Source: Nicotiana tabacum
Taxonomy: Eukaryota; Streptophyta; Magnoliopsida; Solanales; Solanaceae
NCBI RefSeq assembly: GCF_000715075.1
Contig: NC_134081.1
Span: 67,195,153-67,259,152, forward strand
Direction of reading: 5' to 3'
Length of the DNA: 64,000 bases
The position numbers were made by a program, and so were the translations under genes. The notes beneath the pieces are model-generated. The model saw only the letters and a program-made list of their open reading frames with translations, did not search any database and was not told the DNA's origin. Each line of letters opens with the position of its first letter. Within the stretch, counting starts at the first letter, position 1. Positions 56,992 to 64,000 of the stretch are shown here, piece after piece.

Positions 56992-58671
56992 GATATCACC
57001 ATATTGTATCATCCCGGGAAGGCCAATGTGGTGGCCGATGCTTTGAGTAGAAAGTCAGTCAATATGGGTAGCCTTGCATATATTCCAGTTGGTGAGAGAC
57101 CGCTTGCATTGGATTTTCAGGCCTTGGCCAACCAGTTCGTGAGGTTAGATATTTCTGAGCCCAGCCGTATTCTAGCTTGTATAGTTGATCAGTCTTCTTT
57201 ATTTGAGTGCATCAGAGATCGGCAGGATGACAATCCTCATTTACTTGTCCTTAGAGACACAGTGCGGCACAGTGGTGCCAAGCAGGTTACTGTTGGAGAT
57301 GACGGAGTTTTGAAGATGCAAGGTTGTATTTGTGTGCCTAATGTGGATAGACTTCGTGAGTTGATCCTTGAGGAGTCCCACAGTTCCCGGTATTCTATTC
57401 ATCCGGGCGCCGCCAAGATGTATCAGGACTTGAGGCAGCACTATTGGTGGAGGTGAATGAAGAAGGACATAGTTGCCTATGTAGCTCGGTGCCTAAATTG
57501 CCAGCAGGTAAAGTGTGAGCATCAGAGACCTGGTGGTTTACTTCAGAGGTTAGATATTCTTGAGTGGAAGTGGGAGCGTATCACTATGGACTTTGTTGTT
57601 GGACTCTCACGGACTCAGAGGAAGTTCGATGCAGTTTGGGTTATTGTGGACAGGCTGACTAAGTCAGCGAATTTTATTCCTGTGGTAGTTACCTATTCCT
57701 CAGAGCGGTTGGCAGAGATTTATATTCGTGAGATCGTCCGTCTTCACGGTGTGCCCGTGTCTATTATTTCTGATCGAGGTACGTAGTTTACCTCGCACTT
57801 TTGGAGGGCAGTTTAGCGTGAGTTGGGTACGCGGGTTGGGTTGAGCACAACATTTCATCCTCAGATGGACGGGCAGTCCAAGCATACTATTCAGATCTTA
57901 GAGGATATGCTCTGCACCTGTGTTATTGACTTTGGAGGTTCTTGGGATCAGTTTTTGTCGTTAGCAGAGTTTGCCAACAATAACAACTACCAGTCGAGCA
58001 TTCAGATGGCTCCCTATGAGGCATTATATGGTAGACAGTTTAGGTCGCTAGTTGGGTAGTTCGAGCCAGGGGAGGCTCGGTTATTGGGTACAGATTTAGT
58101 TCAGGAGGCCTTGGACAAGGTCAAGATTATACAGGATCGACTTCGTACAGCTCAGTCCAGACAAAAGAGTTATGCCGACCGTAAAGTTCGTGATATTGCA
58201 CTCATGGTTGGAGAAAGAATATTGCTTCGGGTATCGCCCATGAAGGGTGTTATGAGACTTGGGAAGAAGGGCAAGTTGAGCCCTAGGTATATCGGGCCAT
58301 TTGAGATCCTCGAGAGAGTGGGGGAGGTAGCTTATAGACTTGCGTTGCCTCCAGGGTTATCCTCAGTTCATTCGGTATTCCATGTGTCTATGCTCCGGAA
58401 ATATCATGGTGACCCGTCCCATGTGTTAGATTTCAGCTCTGTCCAGTTGGACAAGGATTTGACTTACGAGGAGGAGCCGGTGGCCATTCTAGATCGACAT
58501 GTTCGTCAGTTGAGGTCAAAGAGTTACCATTCAATTCGAGTGCAGTGGAGAGGTCAGCCTATTGAGGCATCTACTTGGGAGTCTGAGTCCGATATGCGAA
58601 GTAGATATCCCCACCTTTTCACCTGCCCAGGTATTTTTCTATGTCCGTTCGAGGACGAACAGTTATTTTAG
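56992..58671 (+). pseudogene. Chromovirus RNase H end, integrase and chromodomain
   Basis: The frame continues exactly from 38888. The RNase H tail is YHPGKANVVADALSRK near 57005. Integrase has HHCC zinc residues (CLNCQQVKC near 57490) and core aspartates in ITMDFV (57583) and IISDRGT (57765). The expected catalytic Glu reads Lys (GQSKHT, codon 57880). A chromodomain ([20 protein letters not shown]) near 58530 would target integration to heterochromatin marks. Stops at 57454, 57784, 57814 and 58057; end TAG at 58669. Confidence 0.9.
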
Positions 58672-58681
58672 AGGTGAAGAA
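58670..58681 (+). other. Chromovirus polypurine tract
   Basis: AGAGGTGAAGAA abuts the TG of the 3' LTR. Confidence 0.7.
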
Positions 58682-61587
58682 TGTTATGACCCAAAAGGTT
58701 ATTTTATGTTTTAGAACTCGAATCTGCGCTTTTAAGCCTTCAAAATATCATTTTTACCCTCCTCAATTTGCGTGCACAGTCCGGGTAGGTTTCCGGAAAG
58801 CTTTTATGTTGAAAACTAATGAAAATAAGAATTTTTGCCTTAAAAGTTGATTTTAGTTGACTTCGGTCAATATTTTTGGTAAACGGGCCCGGATCTGTGC
58901 TTTGACGGTCCCGGTAGGTCCGTATCGAATTATGGGACCTGGGTGTATGCCCGGAATCGAATTTGGAGGTCCCTAGCTTGAGTTATGAATTTTTGATGAA
59001 AATAAAAAAATTGGAAATTATTTGTTTTTAAGAATTGATTGATATTTTGCATTGTTAGTATCGGGTCCCTATTTTGGTTTCGGTGCCCGGTACAAGTTCA
59101 TTATGATATTTAAGACATGTCTATGAAATTTGGTGAGAAATGGAGCTGATTTGACGTGATTCGGACGTCCAGTTGAGAAATTAGAAGTTTTAAAGTGTTC
59201 TTGAGAATTTCATTTGAATTGGTGCTAAATTTAGAGTTCTATGTGTTTATTTGGTGATTTGATCGCGCAAGCAAGTCTGTATGATATTTTTAGACTTGTG
59301 TGCATGTTTGGTTTGGAGCCCCGAGGGCTCGGTGGAGTTTCGGATAGGCCACAGGATGTTTTGGACTTGAAAAAATCTGGTTTCTTCAGATTCTGGTGTC
59401 TGGCATATCCTTCTTCGCGTTCGCGAAGGTCCTCTCGCGAACGCGAAGAGTAAACTGGTGAGGCTGAGACTTCTTCTTCACGAACGCGAAGGCCTGATCG
59501 CAAACGCGAAGTGATGGGGGATTTACCCTTCGCGAACGCGACCAACCATCGCGAACGCGACCTAACCATCGCGAACGCGGAGCACTTGGGGACCTGGGGG
59601 AGGGTTGGTCATGTTCTTCTACGCGAACACGTCCACTGGGTCGCGAACACGAAGGCTAGGGGGAGTTGCCTTACGCGAAGGCCTTAGGCCGCTGTGCATC
59701 GCGATCGCGACAGGCCTCTCGCGAACGCGATGAAGGCCTGTCCAGTGGCTTAAAAGAGACTCCAAACACGGGTTTGAGCCATTTCTTCAACATTTTCAAG
59801 AACCAAACGGGTAGAGGCGATTTCCAAGAGTCATTTTCTTCCCTAAAGTGTTGGTAAGTGATTCTAAACTATTTTCTTTCAATTACCCATTACATTTCTT
59901 GAATTTTTAACCAAAACATCTAGAGTTTTCATGGTAGAATTAGGGGTTAGGGTAGAAACTAGGGATTTCGGGAATTTGGGAATTTAGACCTCGATTTGAG
60001 ATCGGATTCCACAACCAATTATATATTCGGGCTCGGGGGTAAATGGGTGAAAAGATTTTGGTCCGAACCTCGGGTTTTGACCAAGCGGGCCCGGAGTCGA
60101 TTTTTCGACTTTTTGGAGAAAAAATTGAGAAATTTAATTTATGCAATATAATTGATTCCTTTAGCAATATTTGATATTATTGAGTCATTTTTGAATAGAT
60201 ACGAGTGGTTTGGAGGTGAATTCCAAAGGAAAAGCTGTGATTGAGAATAAAGTGGTCTTCAGAGCGAGGTAAGTGTTGTGTCTAACCCTGACTTGAGGGA
60301 ATTAGGGACCTTAGATTATTTGCTAAGTGAAATTCATGTGAGCGGCATATATGTGAAGTGACGAGTACTTATGCGCCGCCAATTTACTTGTTTTCCATGT
60401 TTCTCTATTTTTCTTATATTGTCTTATTCTTATGCCAAATTGTTACGTGTTATACTGGTGCTGTTCAAATTATCGTTCTTATCATGTTTACGAAATTTTC
60501 TGGTGATAATTGAGTTTTTATTTCAAAGTTGAGATTGATATTATGGAACCAAATGTTGAAATAAGGTTTGTACTTGTTATTCTATCTCCCTATTGTTATT
60601 TATGCATTGCATTATGATAAGGGAGAGTGTTAATGCACGAAGGGTGATGCTGTGCCATATTGTGAGTGTTAATGCACGAAGGGTGATGCCGTTCTATATT
60701 GTGAGTGTTAATGCACGAAGGGTGATGCTCGTGCCATATTATGAGTGTTAATGCACGAATGGTGATGTCGTGCCATATTGTGAGTGTTAATGCACGAAGG
60801 ATGATGCCGTGCCATGATATGAGAGTAAAAGCACGAAGGGTGATGCCATGCCATTTCTATTAATTTTATGGTGAGATTGAGAGTAAAAGCACGAAGGGTG
60901 ATGCCGTACATTTTTCTTTACTGTATTCACTATTCCTATTGATTCATGGTATATTGACTGCTCCAGTGATCATTCTGTTGTAGTTCTTTATCTGTATTCC
61001 CATCACTATGTCTCCCCTCCCGACATTTCCTGTTTAGTTCTTCATTCCTGTTATTTACGTATCCACTGTTAAATTGTACATGTTGATTGTAGGTGCCTTG
61101 CCTTAGCTCGTCACTACTTCGTCGAGGTTAGGCTCGACACTTACCAGTATATGGGGTCGGTTGTACTGATGCTGCACTCTGCACTTTCTGTGCAAATTTT
61201 GATACCGACTCAGGTTGATCGAGATTTGCTATTGGTCCGCTGTCCGGAGACTCAAGGTAGATCTGTCGGCGTTCACAGACCTTGAAGTCACCGTCTATCT
61301 TTTTATGTCCTACTGTTTTCTTTCATTCAGACAGTTGTATTTCTTTCAGACTATTACTTGTAGTAAATTCTAGAATGCTCGTGAATTGTGACTCCAGATC
61401 CGGGTGGTAGTAATTAATACAGTTTTATGATATTCCGCACTTATTATATTTTATTTTAGTTAATTATTGTTATTTACTGAATGGAAATAGGGAATTGGTT
61501 TAATGATTCTCTAATGTTGGCTTGCCTGGCAAGTGAAATGTTAGGCGCCATCACGGTCCCGTCGGTAAAAAATTTTGGGTCGTGACA
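58682..61587 (+). repeat. Chromovirus 3' LTR
   Basis: 2,906 bp, TGTTATGACCC...GTCGTGACA, followed directly by the GTAAA duplication. It carries the same palindrome cluster (59413-59730) and 39-bp repeats (60625-60908) as the 5' LTR. Confidence 0.9.
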
Positions 61588-61707
61588 GTAAAGGACACAA
61601 ACGAATATATAATCTATTTAAAACTTTATTAAAATTGAATAAACAATTGTTCCATAATAAATACTATATCCAAACCAAAATCCATGGTTAATAGTATATA
61701 TCCCAAC
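61588..61707 (-). repeat. Copia 3' LTR, proximal part (U3 start)
   Basis: On the minus strand it begins TGTTGGGATATATAC at 61707, right after the polypurine tract AAGTGGGAGGT (61708-61718). Similar TGTTAGGGCATATAC plus AAGTGGGAGAT recurs at 61790-61800, a duplication of the junction. Confidence 0.75.
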
Positions 61708-62299
61708 AACCTCCCACTTAGACTTTTAACTATGATAATTATTAGAATATACTATATCTAAATGCATGATTAATAGTATATGCCCTAACAATCTCCCACT
61801 TAGACTCATAACCATGCATCTATAACTTTCACAGCTATCCTTTTGCAAGACTATTAAAAGTCTCTGCCAAAAAGTTTTTGCTAAAAGGAACTTGCCAAGT
61901 TATTTTCAAATGCAATCTTTGTCTAGTAGTGTTTTGTCATAACTAACTAGTTTGGTATTAAGCTCTTCAGGGATCTTTGTTATGAAACTCTCCCAAGAGT
62001 ACATACCAAACTATGATTTTCCTTACTAGTCTCCCACTACGACGAAGTACTACTGATATCATCTTCATTACCTTACAATATTGAAATATTAATGACTTCT
62101 TCTTGTAGTGTTCTCTGCTCAACATTAGTCCCACTACTTGAAGGTAGTAAATTTTGTCTATTAGCGTTTCTCCCAATACTTAAATGCAATGGAATGTCAA
62201 TTCCGACATATAAAGTTATATGTTCTTGAGCACCTGAATTTTAGATGATTCACAAATTATTTCTTTGCTTAGTTCCTGTAAAATTAGTTTACATCTAGG

Positions 62300-63450
62300 A
62301 ATTTACTAAATAATCCTATTATAAAGAACTGGTATTTGTGCTAACAATTACCTTCTTTTCTTTAAGAAAATAAAATAAACCTCCTTTCGTTCCCTTGGAT
62401 ATCCAATAAACACGCAAGTATTCATCCTTGATTTTATCTTATCCGTTTTCCATTTCAGTATATATATTGGACAATTCCATATCCAAACTTGCCGAAGACC
62501 GGACTTACGTTAAGTCCACAGTTCTATGGGGTCCAAGATACTGACTTAGAAAGAACTAAAATCAGAATGTAATTACAGTTTCTAAGGCATATCTGTAACG
62601 AAAAAGAAATATATCGAAATAACTCACCATTAATCTAAACATCTCCATAAGAGTTCTATTTCTTCTCTCTACTACACCACTCTATTATGGAGTATCCGGT
62701 GTAGACAATTGAGATATAATATTCTATTTTGATAAGTAACTAATGAACTTTGTAGAGAAGTCCTAGATACCTACGATCTCAGATCGTAGTAATTTAATAT
62801 ATTTTCATGGTGCTTCTCCGTATCAAGCCTTAAAATTTTGAAATTATTCAAAGCATTCAGACTTACGGTGCATCAAATAAATATATTCATAGTCTGAGTA
62901 ATCATTTATGAATATCATAAAAATACTCAATATCACCTCTTGCTTATATATTCATTAGATAGTACAGTCAAATATGGATTAGTTCTAACTTATCACCAAC
63001 TCTCTTTCCTTTGGAGCAGAAATGTCTCTTAATCATATTTCCTTCTAAATAGGGTCCATAAGTTGGTAGTGCCTATACTTTTAATGAACTTTAAGGTTCA
63101 TCATTGACCAACTGAAATCCTATCCAGATAATTATGACTTAAGACGCAAGTGCACAGATAAGTTTCACTCAATTTTGAAGAACATTTTCTCTTATAAGGT
63201 AGACTAATATTGTTCAGTTCAGGAGATCGACATTAACAATAACAAGGTCATGCATCCATGTACCAAAAGATATAGAATATTTATGAAGCTCAATAACACA
63301 AGAGTTATTCTAAAATAAATTAAATATCCATCTCTTATTTTGCTCAAAAACCGGAATTAAATTCCTTATAGCAAATGGTACATACATGGCATCCATCAAA
63401 TTAATGTCTTATCACGACCAAATAAAATTTTTGACAAGTGATACGACAAA
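62300..63450 (-). pseudogene. Copia pol remnant: pre-integrase and integrase
   Basis: Heavily decayed and read on the minus strand. Near 62730-62560 the integrase signature SQLSTPDTP...GVVERRNRTLMEMF is recognisable, with a TAG inside. Near 62440-62350 comes the post-integrase block TCVFIGYPRERKGG. Upstream (about 63070-62830) are traces of the pre-integrase to catalytic-core region. No RT or RNase H is left between here and the LTR. Confidence 0.65.
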
Positions 63451-63896
63451 CTACATGAAGTCATTGTGGAGTTGAGATATACAACATTAAATAGATCATA
63501 ATAAGTTAATTAATACTGAATAATAAAATTCAGATTGCATTCAATATATATACATACATGCATCTCGAATAGCAAATTTCGATGGAAAAAGAGTCATTCA
63601 TGCAAAGTATATTATATAATGCAAGAATTATACAATCCAAAAAGAAACAAAATCAACTTAGATGGAGAGCAAACTGTTATTTTTAGTCAATTGTATATAA
63701 CCATTTAATATGAAAATTTCAAATGTACTACACACATATATTCATGCACCTTGAATAGCAAATTTCGATGGGAAAAGAACTACTCATGCAACATATACAT
63801 ATAATGCTAGATTATTCACTCCAATAAATTAAAACAAACTCAACTCAAATGGAGAGTATACTGTTAATTTAAGTCAAGTAAACATTACAATTAATA

Positions 63897-63908
63897 GCGC
63901 TGATATCA
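63897..63908 (-). other. Copia primer binding site
   Basis: TGATATCAGCGC on the minus strand, two bases after the 5' LTR; 10 of 12 bases match the tRNA-iMet site TGGTATCAGAGC. Confidence 0.7.
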
Positions 63909-63910
63909 AT

Positions 63911-64000
63911 TGATGGAAAACAGGTATAAACAACGGAAGCAGATAGGCAGGATCACTTGCATGTAATATAGACAACACATAATCATAGATTTTAATCAAA
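63911..64000 (-). repeat. Copia 5' LTR, end only
   Basis: The last 90 bp (element sense) of the 5' LTR, matching 31280-31370. The rest is outside the window. Confidence 0.85.

Larger units (their letters stand above)
32474..61587 (+). mobile_element. Tekay/Del-type chromovirus (Ty3/gypsy), interrupted
   Basis: Perfect GTAAA target duplication (32469-32473 and 61588-61592). The LTRs are 2,851 and 2,906 bp, with a tRNA-iMet primer site and gag-pol ending in a chromodomain. Without the 18.1-kb Ogre insertion and its duplicated 5 bp it is about 11.0 kb. Long LTRs plus a chromodomain define the Tekay (Del) lineage. Confidence 0.92.
31280..64000 (-). mobile_element. Ty1/copia retrotransposon (outermost nest level), right end cut by window
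   Basis: The 3' LTR (31280-32473 plus 61588-61707) is split by the chromovirus insertion. Internal remnants occupy 61708-63910, and the end of the 5' LTR is 63911-64000. 63911-64000 matches 31280-31370 closely, both starting TGATGGAAAACAGG. The primer site and polypurine tract face each other correctly. The internal region is only about 2.2 kb, with pre-integrase and integrase traces but no RT, so much of pol has been lost. Confidence 0.8.

Noticed and set aside
1..64000. Endogenous pararetrovirus or other integrated plant virus
   Set aside because: All RT and integrase fragments belong to LTR retrotransposon lineages with LTRs and target duplications; no movement-protein or coat-protein signature was seen.

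Overview
The window is plant nuclear DNA, most likely Solanaceae and plausibly Nicotiana. The evidence is a TS-type tobacco SINE, Solanaceae-type foldback and MITE repeats, long-LTR Tekay and Ogre Ty3/gypsy elements, and a UEV1 gene close to its tomato and Arabidopsis relatives. Only one host protein-coding gene is convincing. Almost everything else I can name is transposable elements or tandem repeats. There is no rRNA, intact tRNA gene, CRISPR array or bacterial feature.

Layout. 1-0.94 kb: the RNase H end of a LINE. 1.54-8.13 kb: a non-autonomous Ty3/gypsy Tat-lineage element bounded by ATGAT target duplications. It has a broken gag, no pol, a ~102-bp tandem array and a long intron-containing antisense ORF. 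8.4-9.9 kb: a foldback element and a Tourist-like MITE. 10.47-15.29 kb: UEV1 on the minus strand, four coding exons giving a 146-residue ubiquitin E2 variant, with a TS SINE in intron 2 and an organellar trnH scrap in intron 1. 15.3-24 kb: AT-rich intergenic DNA with microsatellites, several tandem arrays and a foldback element with ~400-bp arms. 23.97-27.59 kb: a nearly complete hAT transposon (8-bp duplication GGTACAAC) with a decayed transposase. 28.18-29.35 kb: a deleted hAT relative keeping a BED-finger remnant. 29.4-30.8 kb: Tourist, Stowaway and hAT MITEs plus a SINE remnant.

31.28-64 kb is a three-level nest. A Ty1/copia element lies on the minus strand and its 5' LTR runs off the window. 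A 29.1-kb stretch occupied by a Tekay/Del chromovirus on the plus strand (GTAAA duplication) sits inside its 3' LTR. An 18.1-kb Ogre-type element on the minus strand (ACTAT duplication) sits inside the chromovirus RNase H region. The chromovirus reading frame continues exactly across the Ogre insertion, which confirms the boundaries. The Ogre element has an extra upstream ORF, gag-protease with a G-patch-like segment, a spliceable intron before RT, two RNase H domains, integrase, and three tandem arrays in its 3' region.

None of the retroelements looks autonomous. Catalytic residues and frames are broken, and most nonsense codons look like C-to-T decay of methylated DNA. The most unusual signal is a hairpin-forming motif in the Ogre element, present in four copies around its ORF blocks. 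Its stem sequences differ between copies while pairing is kept.
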